From Crocinitomicaceae bacterium (lineage in GTDB: Bacteria > Bacteroidota > Bacteroidia > Flavobacteriales_D > Crocinitomicaceae), in the NCBI GenBank assembly GCA_030830385.1, contig JAURNA010000199.1, positions 1 through 15,319 of the forward strand: a stretch of DNA of 15,319 nucleotides, in the 5' to 3' direction. Position 1 is the first letter of the stretch. Every line of letters begins with the position of its first letter. The notes under the pieces were generated by a model. It made no database searches. It was not told where the DNA came from and saw only the letters and a program-made list of their open reading frames with translations. A program made the position numbers and the translations under genes. This document shows, in pieces, positions 7,439 to 14,753 of this stretch.

Positions 7439-8865
7439 TCGTAAATCCGCTTGAAGTTTTTGATACGCTGACCTTTCAATTCCCCATTGCAGTACCTCTG
7501 TTTTAGTGTGTAACTGAGCGAAGCACTGTGGTGATTGTACGTCAGTTTTCCAGATAATTTCCCTTTTGCGAATCGTGCGTTCATCCGAACGTTTCCGTTG
7601 AGATCATACCAGGTAGATTTTCCATGCAAGAGGTGATTTTTGTACTTTACGGAAGCCGCTACATTTTCGGATTCATCCAGTCGTTCAATCCTTCCATTGC
7701 GCGGTGACTCGTTGCTATGTGCGAGTTTTTCTTCAAAAATCAGAAGATGTGCATCCGTACCTGAGAATTCCTGAACCGATTCGATAAAATTAAATTGATA
7801 GATTTTGTAGAACCCACGCGTGCTCCACTGCCCACCCGTACCTTTCGAAATCATTGGGATGTTCAGGGATGTCAGTGCGTATTGATCCCGGTCAAAGGTT
7901 CCTGTATCGTACCTTTTGGGCAAATTGATTTCGATGCGCTGGGTGAGCATGCCATTTTGTACAAACAGCAGGTACAAATCTTGTCGAAAATCATAGGGAA
8001 ATGTATGATCAAATTCCCCTGGTTTCAACTCGGTCATTCGAATTTTGGTACCTCCCCATCCAACGTACAGTACGATAGGGTACTCGTCTTCAGATGAAGT
8101 GATTGTGCCGCGTATGCGAATTTTTGGATATTGATTGGCGAGTGAATCATCTCCCAAACGCACCACATAAGTACGCTTCCATTGACAGACAGAATCGCAT
8201 ACACCGGCGCCAATAACGCGATCCAGCAATACTTTATGTCCGGCGTTATTCATATGAATACCATCTCCTGAATCGAATGTATCCCGCAACCCATTCTCTG
8301 AATCCGGAAATCCACTCCAGAAATCAATGTATCCATCCGGGAAGTGCGCGATGATGGAATCTTTTACAGCAAACTGCTCATTGCGTTGCCATTCCTGCGA
8401 AAAATCGCGGGGTTGAGTCGTACAAATGAAAATGGGGATTCCTTCTTCCTCGGCCAATCGCTTCATCGTGTGGAAATTGAAGAGCTGTTCGTGTGCTTTG
8501 AACTCAGAACTCACGTCGTTGGAAGGAAGGTTTACAATGATTCCATCGGGGCAATAGGAAAGTGCTTTCGTGATGTTGCGCTCAGCATCCGGCAACGGAC
8601 GTTGCGCAGGTGGAGTGAAATCCGAGGGCATCAATTCATAAGTGGAGTAGCCCCCCTTTGCCAGGTTAATGACTTCATTTTTTGGATTTTTATGCGCCAG
8701 GTATTCGCGAAATCGCCAAACCCATGCACTGTCTTTTGAAGTTGTTCCATGTCCTGCAGCGGTAGACGATCCGATGACCAAAAATCGAACTGAAGGCATA
8801 TTGGTTTGGGCTTGAAAACCCAGGGAAATGAATCCGAAACAGGATAATAAGATGAATTTACTCAT
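7435..8865 (-). CDS. Exported SGNH/GDSL hydrolase with MORN-like C-terminus
   Basis: A 476-residue exported protein. Residues 1-20 form a signal peptide ending in FQAQ. The SGNH hydrolase domain (about 25-225) is an esterase/lipase/deacetylase fold. Block I is VIGSSTAAGHG with nucleophile Ser34, the block II glycine is in AKGGYST, the block III asparagine is Asn116 in NLPSND, and block V is DGIHMNNAGH with Asp201 and His204, so the catalytic set is complete. A middle region (about 230-385) looks beta-rich. The C-terminal 80 residues contain repeats of the form G-K/L-x-G-K-x-T-W/Y-Y (NHLLHGKSTWYDLNGN, FAKGKLSGKLTY, CNGELKGQ) like MORN_2 repeats. Its ATG overlaps the TGA of the M1 peptidase gene as ATGA, so it is the second gene of that operon. 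The substrate (polysaccharide acetyl groups, lipids or peptidoglycan) cannot be told. Confidence 0.85.
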   Translation of the reverse strand: MSKFILLSCFGFISLGFQAQTNMPSVRFLVIGSSTAAGHGTTSKDSAWVWRFREYLAHKNPKNEVINLAKGGYSTYELMPSDFTPPAQRPLPDAERNITKALSYCPDGIIVNLPSNDVSSEFKAHEQLFNFHTMKRLAEEEGIPIFICTTQPRDFSQEWQRNEQFAVKDSIIAHFPDGYIDFWSGFPDSENGLRDTFDSGDGIHMNNAGHKVLLDRVIGAGVCDSVCQWKRTYVVRLGDDSLANQYPKIRIRGTITSSEDEYPIVLYVGWGGTKIRMTELKPGEFDHTFPYDFRQDLYLLFVQNGMLTQRIEINLPKRYDTGTFDRDQYALTSLNIPMISKGTGGQWSTRGFYKIYQFNFIESVQEFSGTDAHLLIFEEKLAHSNESPRNGRIERLDESENVAASVKYKNHLLHGKSTWYDLNGNVRMNARFAKGKLSGKLTYNHHSASLSYTLKQRYCNGELKGQRIKNFKRIYD

Positions 8866-11864
8866 TGGAATCGATTGAATTGAATGGACTCAAGTGCGAT
8901 GTTCATTTTAAGGGTGAAACGTACCTTTTCAAGGTAACGAGAATTGCCGAATGAATCGCTCAATTCTTTGCTCATCCAAATTGGGAAATAGATGCCGCCA
9001 AATCGGGAAAGTCGTATTCCAATCCCTGTGTTGATTGCTTCTTCTGCCGCGAAACCGTTATGGAAGAGTCCAAAATCAGCGAATACAACAAACAATCGGG
9101 GTATTCCGGGTAGCTCGGCTGTGATACTTGCGCTTGCCATCCAATCAGATGTAGTACCGTAAACACTCGTAGTTCGAAATCCGCCCATGTCTTCCATTCT
9201 CTGCTGGGAAGCCCAGCCGGAAGCAGCGTTTCGTCCGAAGAAATATTGATCGGCGAACACATCCTGAGCACCGCTCGTTCCGCCGAGCGACATACTGTAT
9301 TGGTAGCCGGAAAAGTGCTGATCTCCCACGGTGCTTTTGTTGTAATCTGCAATCCAGTACATTCCCGCAAAGCCCCGGAGGTGAATCCAACGATCGTTGC
9401 TCTTTCGTACGTATCGAACCGAATAGTTGGTTTCCAGCGTGGACCGACTCATTTGATCGGCGTTTTTAAGGTTGCTGATGTAGTCGTGTTTGAATGTCAG
9501 GCGTACTCGATGATCAGGGTGATCCATGTCTACCAGATACTGAACATATGCTCCTCCGTGCTCTATGTGAGTTGGACCGAATTGGTCTTTTCGATACAGT
9601 CCCTGAGTGCGAATGCTATGGTCAAAAATGGAGTGCCCGGAGGCGCGCTTTCTCAATTTAGCGAACCAATAAGGAGCTGCCGTGAAATAATAAGACTCAT
9701 TGCGCACAAAGGTCGAGTCGTGCTTAAACGATTTCACAGAAAGCCCGAATCGCGATAATTTTAAGCGTTTTGGGTAAGTGGTTACCATTATCTCGGAAAT
9801 TCCCGAAACCATTCTTCTCCCCAAAGAGAACATGGGAGCAACGAAGTAGCCAAACCGGGGAAGGGGGGCACTGAAGTTGTGAAAAGCAGCACCGATCATG
9901 AGTTTGTCGTAGATATTTCCGGAAACAACCGGAAGCCAGAATACATTTGTCAGCGTGTCGTGGTTATACCCCGTGCCGAATTGAAGTCGTGTGGGTTCCT
10001 TGATTTTGATAAAACCCGTAGTTCTTGCATGGTTATTCTGACGGTTCAGTTCCGGAACTTGACGTTCAGCATCAATGGATACCCGGTTAATGGGTTGTTT
10101 GAATTCGATACGGCCTCTTTTCGTACGGGGATGAATCCAGTATGTTTCTACGATGCTATCGTTCCGGAGACCGTGAACCGGCATGGGACCGGCGACATCT
10201 CCCCGGTTGCGCACGCGCACAAGTGTGTGCTCTTCGTTTTTTCGAACCGAAGAAATTTTGAAGTCGATTTCTCTCGAATCGGAAATGAGCTCGTCAAACA
10301 ACCAGCTCAAATCTTTGCCGGTAGATTCGTTCAGGCACGTCAACAGGTCATCGGGTTGAGGGTGTTTAAACTCCCAGGTTCTGTAGTAATGCTGCATTGC
10401 CTGATCGAAATTCTCCTCGCCCAAATAGGCCTTTAGGTAATGAAATACCAGCCCTGTTTTTTGGTACATGGTGATACCGTAGTTCAGGGAGCTGAACTCG
10501 GGAGAAGGAGTTTCAATCGCTTGATCTTCTCCCAACGAAGCCAACATCCGGCAGGAAAGATGAGCATTGTCCTGGTAGTTCATTCCGCTCAAACGAGCAA
10601 AAAGAGAAAGAAATCCATCGGTGGTGTAATCCGGGTACTTCGTCATGATGTAACGGATTTCATTGTGGGTATTCAGTCCCTCGTCCATCCATCCGTGTAT
10701 GCGTTCATTCGAACCGAGCTGTCCGTAAAACCAGTTGTGACCGACTTCGTGTACAATAACGACTTCCAAATCGAAAGTGTCGGATGAATTGCCAATGACC
10801 GTAACGGTTGGATATTCCATTCCTCCACCCGCACTAATGGTGCCGTCCACAGCGGTGACGTTGTTGTAGGGATAGTCGCCATTCCAGAGTGAGTAGTAGT
10901 ACGTTCCATCTTGAATGTATTCAACCGATTTTTTCCAGAGGAGAGCATTTTCAGGTGTAAACAGGGCCCATGTATGTACAGTTCGCCCGCTGTGTGGAAG
11001 TTTCATGTCTCCTTTTAAAACGGCATAGCGTTTGTCTGCAAACCATGCAAAGTCGTGTACATTTTTCTGAACAAATCGCAGTGTTTTCCAATTGTCATCA
11101 GACCGTCCGAGGGACTTAGCATTTGGAATGTCATCGGTACTCCATTCAGCGCTTTCAAAACGTAAACTGATTTCAGTCTGTTCAGCGAGTTGTTTCAGAA
11201 AGTTGAGCTCTTCCTCGTTTTGGAGGTCACCTGTGGCGCCAACTACGTAGGTTTCCGGAAGCGTGATACTGACGTCAAAGGAACCATATTCAGAATAAAA
11301 CTCTCCCTGATTGAGGTAGGGGAAATCGTGCCATCCGTCTTTGTCATATACCGCTGGTTTCGGATACCACTGTGTAATTTGATACGATTGTTCGATATGG
11401 CCGAGACGGGAAATTTCTCCGGATGGAAGCTTGACCGTAAATGGCGTTTGAATCGTACATTTTTCTCCGGGTGCGAGAGGTGTGTTCAAGGTGATGATGC
11501 CTATGTCGATGTGATCCGGATGATAGTCCCACGAAACCGTTTCTCCATTGACGGTAAAATCAAGTGAATCCATCCATCCCTTGAGGCTGTCTGCACCAAA
11601 ATGAAGGAGCGTATTGCCATCCATGTAGAGTTGCTTTGCAAGTTCCGTATGCTTGTTCTTGTAGGCATTTGGCCATAAATGCATGCGGATTTCGCTCAGA
11701 ACATCGGGGGATTTGTTGATGTACTCGATCGTTTCGGTCCCGTGAAGCATATGCAGCGTATCGTTGAGCCGAACATCTATCACGTAGTTCACTTCTTGCT
11801 GGAAATAGTCCTGACTAATCGCACCAAAGCTGATCAATCCAAAAAGAAGTGAGGATATGCGCAT
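8862..11864 (-). CDS. M1 family metallopeptidase with C-terminal beta-barrel-like region
   Basis: A 1000-residue exported zinc aminopeptidase-type protein. Residues 1-17 are a signal peptide (RISSLLFGLISFGAIS). The N-terminal beta domain is followed by the M1 catalytic core: substrate-binding SAGGGMEYP (Glu350, equivalent to GAMEN) and the zinc site HEVGH (372-376) with Glu395 exactly 18 residues later in GWMDEGLN, so His372, His376 and Glu395 bind zinc and Glu373 is catalytic. A tyrosine-bearing YGITMYQKTG segment follows. From about residue 605 the sequence changes to alternating polar and hydrophobic strands rich in Tyr, Phe, Gly and Arg (for example RLTFKHDYISNL, ITAELPGIPRLFVVFADF, VRFTLKMNIALESI), as in an outer-membrane beta-barrel or a large beta-sandwich. 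The likely place is the outer membrane or periplasm. It is coupled to the SGNH hydrolase by ATGA. The barrel assignment is inference. Confidence 0.9.
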   Translation of the reverse strand: MRISSLLFGLISFGAISQDYFQQEVNYVIDVRLNDTLHMLHGTETIEYINKSPDVLSEIRMHLWPNAYKNKHTELAKQLYMDGNTLLHFGADSLKGWMDSLDFTVNGETVSWDYHPDHIDIGIITLNTPLAPGEKCTIQTPFTVKLPSGEISRLGHIEQSYQITQWYPKPAVYDKDGWHDFPYLNQGEFYSEYGSFDVSITLPETYVVGATGDLQNEEELNFLKQLAEQTEISLRFESAEWSTDDIPNAKSLGRSDDNWKTLRFVQKNVHDFAWFADKRYAVLKGDMKLPHSGRTVHTWALFTPENALLWKKSVEYIQDGTYYYSLWNGDYPYNNVTAVDGTISAGGGMEYPTVTVIGNSSDTFDLEVVIVHEVGHNWFYGQLGSNERIHGWMDEGLNTHNEIRYIMTKYPDYTTDGFLSLFARLSGMNYQDNAHLSCRMLASLGEDQAIETPSPEFSSLNYGITMYQKTGLVFHYLKAYLGEENFDQAMQHYYRTWEFKHPQPDDLLTCLNESTGKDLSWLFDELISDSREIDFKISSVRKNEEHTLVRVRNRGDVAGPMPVHGLRNDSIVETYWIHPRTKRGRIEFKQPINRVSIDAERQVPELNRQNNHARTTGFIKIKEPTRLQFGTGYNHDTLTNVFWLPVVSGNIYDKLMIGAAFHNFSAPLPRFGYFVAPMFSLGRRMVSGISEIMVTTYPKRLKLSRFGLSVKSFKHDSTFVRNESYYFTAAPYWFAKLRKRASGHSIFDHSIRTQGLYRKDQFGPTHIEHGGAYVQYLVDMDHPDHRVRLTFKHDYISNLKNADQMSRSTLETNYSVRYVRKSNDRWIHLRGFAGMYWIADYNKSTVGDQHFSGYQYSMSLGGTSGAQDVFADQYFFGRNAASGWASQQRMEDMGGFRTTSVYGTTSDWMASASITAELPGIPRLFVVFADFGLFHNGFAAEEAINTGIGIRLSRFGGIYFPIWMSKELSDSFGNSRYLEKVRFTLKMNIALESIQFNRFQ

Positions 11865-11879
11865 TATGATTTTTTGAAG

Positions 11880-11887
11880 TAAAGATA
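11880..11887 (-). promoter_or_regulatory. Possible -7 element for M1 peptidase/SGNH operon
   Basis: On the minus strand TATCTTTA differs from TAnnTTTG in the last base only and ends 15 bases before the ATG at 11864, the same spacing as the DUF4293 element. No -33 TTG is seen at the right distance. A weak inverted repeat (aatcat at 11901-11906, atgatt at 11917-11922) lies just upstream. Confidence 0.35.
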
Positions 11888-11950
11888 AAATCCTCCTTCA
11901 AATCATTTGCGTTCAGATGATTATTTACAATGAATGGAACGAATGTGGTT

Positions 11951-11970
11951 CCTGTCTAATCCTGTCTAAT
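11951..11970. repeat. Perfect 10-bp tandem duplication at a gene end
   Basis: CCTGTCTAAT occurs twice in direct succession. The second copy contains the TAG stop of the DUF4369/DUF5106 gene (minus strand, 11968-11966) and the first copy lies just past it. The pattern suggests a slippage duplication; no function is apparent. Confidence 0.8.
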
Positions 11971-13504
11971 GAATTTGCTCTTCAACCGGTTCTTCCTCGA
12001 TCGGGAACAATTTCTCTGCATCTTTTTGTCCCTGTTTACGATCCAAAAAATCTTCGAGTTGTGAGATGGATAAGCCTTTTCCAATGACCTTCTTGTCTTT
12101 ATCCAGAATGATCACCTTTGGTGTGGAATATATGTCGAAAGTCTTCTGGTAGTTCAATGATTCGACCGTGGTGTACCTCAACAACGGAAGGGCGTCTTTC
12201 TGTGCAACGTTGTAAAGGCTGTCCGTTACGGCAACATTAATAAATTGCAAGTTGTGTTTGCGAATGAATGTTTTCCATTTTTCAAAATCTTCACCAACGG
12301 CTTTTCCGACTGCAAAAATTTCGATTCCTCTTTCGGCGAATTTCTTTTCGTAGAGAGTTTGTAGCTTCGGAGTAATTTTCTTGCAGTGACCGCATTCCGG
12401 ATCCCAGAAGTAAAGCAGTGTATACTCGCAGTCGAGGCTGTAGTAATCGCGCCAGACTCGGTTCGTAGAATCGAGCAGAAGAATATTTGGCGGTTTAGCG
12501 TCCATAACGAGGTTGGTCAAAATTTCGGTGCGATCACAGAGTTCGACCAATTTGTTGTCCGGCATCCAGAACGCTTTCGGTCTGCCCGAACCATCGGACG
12601 CACAGTAATAGCGATCGGCCATCTTTACAAAAACCTTGTCCATCCCCATAATTTTGCTCTTCTCGTAGTTGCTTGTAATCCAGGAGACACAGTATTGATA
12701 CATGTCGGAGGACGGATCCAGTTGATCGCAGAGCCAATACGCCCAGTAAATTACGGAATCCCAGTGCTGGAATACCATTTGTTTACTCATGAACTTTTCA
12801 AGTTTCCCGTGGAAAATGGGCGTTCGTACCAAACGATCATCGCTCAAATCAATATGATCCCAATAGTGTGAACGATAATAACTGAAACGGAAATTGGAAT
12901 CGAGTATGTTGCCCTGGTCATCCTTCGGAGGTTCCGGAACTTCGATGTCTTGCGACATGAGAGTTAACTTCGCAACGAGCATTTCGCTGTTGTTCTCGAT
13001 TATGTTGTTTTGGTAGTCAATAACATCCTTGTTGATCTGATCAATCTTATCGGTAATCTTCTCGTATTCTTCGGATTCTTCTTCAAGTTCCTTGCGTTCC
13101 GTAACGAGTTGATCTAACCTTCGGCGGTTCCCTGAGATGTATTTGGCATATTCTATGAAGATTTTGTTCTCCTCAGATTTTTTCACTTTGGCATATGCCA
13201 TCAAATCAACCGTGTTCGATTCGATGTATACATCGGGTTCTCCGTTGTGAATGAATTCGAGCAACTTTTGACCCGGCAGAAACAGGGCAAGAATCCCATG
13301 TTTGTTCTTCGATCCGTCAAATTCAACATAACCATCTACTATTTCGGCAGTATCCGCATAATATAGACCTTTACCAAAGTATCGAACCAGGTTTACAGTC
13401 GTGTCACTCTGTCCTTCAATTTTGAAGCGAATTTTCTGTGCGTGAACCTGACCGGCTCCGAGCATCACACAGAGAAGAGTCAGTAATCTTATTGTTGCTT
13501 TCAT
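11966..13504 (-). CDS. Periplasmic DUF4369/DUF5106 thioredoxin-fold protein
   Basis: A 512-residue exported protein of the Bacteroidota TlpA-like type. A signal peptide (KATIRLLTLLCVMLGAGQVHA, cleavage after Ala22) is followed by an N-terminal beta domain like DUF4369 (about 24-115), a charged coiled-coil stretch rich in Glu and Lys (about 115-170), a DUF5106-like part with YRSHYWDHIDLSDDRLVRTP and FHGKLEKFMSK, and a thioredoxin fold with FWDPECGHCKKITP. The redox cysteines are Cys371 and Cys374 (CGHC), and YSTPKVIILD supplies the cis-proline loop. It probably reduces or isomerises disulfides or feeds electrons to envelope proteins. It lacks a lipobox cysteine near the signal peptide end. The ATG at 13504 is preferred to the one at 13537 because it starts directly at the signal peptide. 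It follows the FtsX gene after an inverted repeat, so it is probably a separate transcript. Confidence 0.88.
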   Translation of the reverse strand: MKATIRLLTLLCVMLGAGQVHAQKIRFKIEGQSDTTVNLVRYFGKGLYYADTAEIVDGYVEFDGSKNKHGILALFLPGQKLLEFIHNGEPDVYIESNTVDLMAYAKVKKSEENKIFIEYAKYISGNRRRLDQLVTERKELEEESEEYEKITDKIDQINKDVIDYQNNIIENNSEMLVAKLTLMSQDIEVPEPPKDDQGNILDSNFRFSYYRSHYWDHIDLSDDRLVRTPIFHGKLEKFMSKQMVFQHWDSVIYWAYWLCDQLDPSSDMYQYCVSWITSNYEKSKIMGMDKVFVKMADRYYCASDGSGRPKAFWMPDNKLVELCDRTEILTNLVMDAKPPNILLLDSTNRVWRDYYSLDCEYTLLYFWDPECGHCKKITPKLQTLYEKKFAERGIEIFAVGKAVGEDFEKWKTFIRKHNLQFINVAVTDSLYNVAQKDALPLLRYTTVESLNYQKTFDIYSTPKVIILDKDKKVIGKGLSISQLEDFLDRKQGQKDAEKLFPIEEEPVEEQIH

Positions 13505-13512
13505 ATGAATTA

Positions 13513-13520
13513 TAAATGTA
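13513..13520 (-). promoter_or_regulatory. Possible -7 element for the DUF5106 gene
   Basis: On the minus strand TACATTTA matches TAnnTTTG in all but the last base and ends 8 bases before the ATG at 13504. It lies inside the extended frame that would start at 13537, which supports the shorter protein. A TTG sits 14 bases upstream, closer than the usual 19, so the promoter is uncertain. Confidence 0.28.
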
Positions 13521-13563
13521 TACCAATGGCGTGCCAAAAATAAATTTCAAAAGTGGATTAACA

Positions 13564-13594
13564 CATCTTTAACGATTAATATTCGTTAAAGATG
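13564..13594 (-). terminator. Perfect 12-bp inverted repeat, likely terminator of the ABC/FtsX operon
   Basis: catctttaacga (13564-13575) and tcgttaaagatg (13583-13594) are perfect reverse complements around a 7-base loop, 31 bases in all. In the direction of transcription (minus) the upstream arm is the coding end of the FtsX gene (Ile-Phe-Asn-Glu) and the loop carries its TAA stop. After the hairpin the transcript reads tgttaatccacttttgaaat, with only a short U-run, so termination strength is uncertain; it could instead stabilise the 3' end. Confidence 0.6.
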
Positions 13595-14751
13595 CCTTTT
13601 CGTGCACTCAAATAGCTGGATATTGCGAAAATGGAGAAGGCTACAACCAGCGAAATAATGCTCCATTCCGTAAATCCGGTATCGATGTACACTCCTCCGG
13701 AAGTGAATACATCATCGAGTATGAATTTGAACAACAGGAAGATGCCGAAACCAGCAGCAATGATGCTTGCGAATATGAGGGTGAAATAACGGAAGAATCG
13801 GTTGATAATCCGTTTGGGGTGATAGCCAATGCGCATCAGGGTTCGTACTTCGTATGCATTTTTTGTAATCAGCAATTGCAGGTACTGGATCAACACCAGG
13901 CCCGAGAGGATAACGGCGATCACAGAGATGCCAAGAACCACTGCGAACAGCGTCCCGACAATGCTTTTCAGACGTCCCACAACCATTTGCGAATTTTTTG
14001 ATTCCAGACCGCGTTTCTCCATGAGTTTTTCGACAAGTCCAAATTCACTTTCCTTACCGGAAATGATGACTTGTGTGATTTTCTGCGCGGATCCGTCCCC
14101 GTATTCGTCGTTTCCGTATTTCATGAATTCGCGCGGAACGAGAATGGATGAAACTTCATTGGTAAAGCCAACAATGCGGCAATTGGCCCATTCCTTTTTG
14201 TTGCCGTTCCAAATGGTGAATTTACACTTGATGGTTTTTATGGTTTCATCCGATACCTGCGGAATTCCGCTTGCACTCATGAAGGTGTTCATCATCACCA
14301 GGAAGTCGCGCGGCATAATCATCGGGACGTACTCGTCTTCATGGTCCCATTCCCATCCATCGGGTTGAATGTCCAGAAATTGTGGATCAACTGTTTGTAC
14401 AAAGACATCCGATCGGAAACGGGGAACGAGTTCGTCTGCTGTTTCAAACGAAATATTGAAGTTGTTGGAAATGACGGGTTGCACTTCCTCAATGAAGGGT
14501 TCATGTTGTATTTTTTCCAACTCACGTTTGCTGAAATCGGTCTTGGTCAGCCCCAGGGTGGTCCCAGAAGAGATTTTTTTCTGAACAATGAGTGTGTTGG
14601 GGCCAAGGATTTCGGATCCTTCGCCAAATTCGTTGACTTTGATGAGGTAGTGAATGGAAGTTACCAGAAAGGTAATTCCCAGCAAGGAACCGATGATAGC
14701 CACTGTCAATTGAAGACGATCCTGATTCCGGAAAAGAAGATGGTTCAGCAT
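13576..14751 (-). CDS. FtsX/MacB-like ABC transporter permease
   Basis: A 391-residue inner-membrane protein with the FtsX/MacB/LolC layout: one membrane segment near the N-terminus (about 14-37), a large periplasmic domain (about 38-262) and three C-terminal segments (about 266-294, 323-343, 364-381). The cytosolic loop after segment 2 reads AYEVRTLMRIGYHPKRI (residues 299-315), matching the E-x-x-x-L-x-x-x-G coupling helix that contacts the partner ATPase. Proteins of this type use ATP hydrolysis to transmit force to the periplasm: lipoprotein release, efflux, or activation of cell-wall hydrolases. It begins two bases after the stop of the ABC ATPase gene, so the two form one transporter. 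The C-terminal motif is like the FtsX domain, but the partner ATPase is not clearly FtsE, so no gene name is given. Confidence 0.88.
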   Translation of the reverse strand: MLNHLLFRNQDRLQLTVAIIGSLLGITFLVTSIHYLIKVNEFGEGSEILGPNTLIVQKKISSGTTLGLTKTDFSKRELEKIQHEPFIEEVQPVISNNFNISFETADELVPRFRSDVFVQTVDPQFLDIQPDGWEWDHEDEYVPMIMPRDFLVMMNTFMSASGIPQVSDETIKTIKCKFTIWNGNKKEWANCRIVGFTNEVSSILVPREFMKYGNDEYGDGSAQKITQVIISGKESEFGLVEKLMEKRGLESKNSQMVVGRLKSIVGTLFAVVLGISVIAVILSGLVLIQYLQLLITKNAYEVRTLMRIGYHPKRIINRFFRYFTLIFASIIAAGFGIFLLFKFILDDVFTSGGVYIDTGFTEWSIISLVVAFSIFAISSYLSARKGIFNEY

Positions 14752-14753
14752 GG

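Noticed and set aside
9879..10436. Open frame of 185 residues on the plus strand within the M1 peptidase gene
   Set aside because: It is antisense to the end of the peptidase core and the start of its C-terminal region, which are well supported in the other strand; no domain is seen.
11891..11898. AAGGAGGA on the minus strand as a ribosome binding site for the M1 gene
   Set aside because: It is 26 bases from the ATG and upstream of the putative -7 element, too far for a Shine-Dalgarno contact.
11936..11952. Short inverted repeat ggaac...gttcc after the DUF5106 gene as a terminator
   Set aside because: Only 5 base pairs with no following T-run; not distinguishable from chance.
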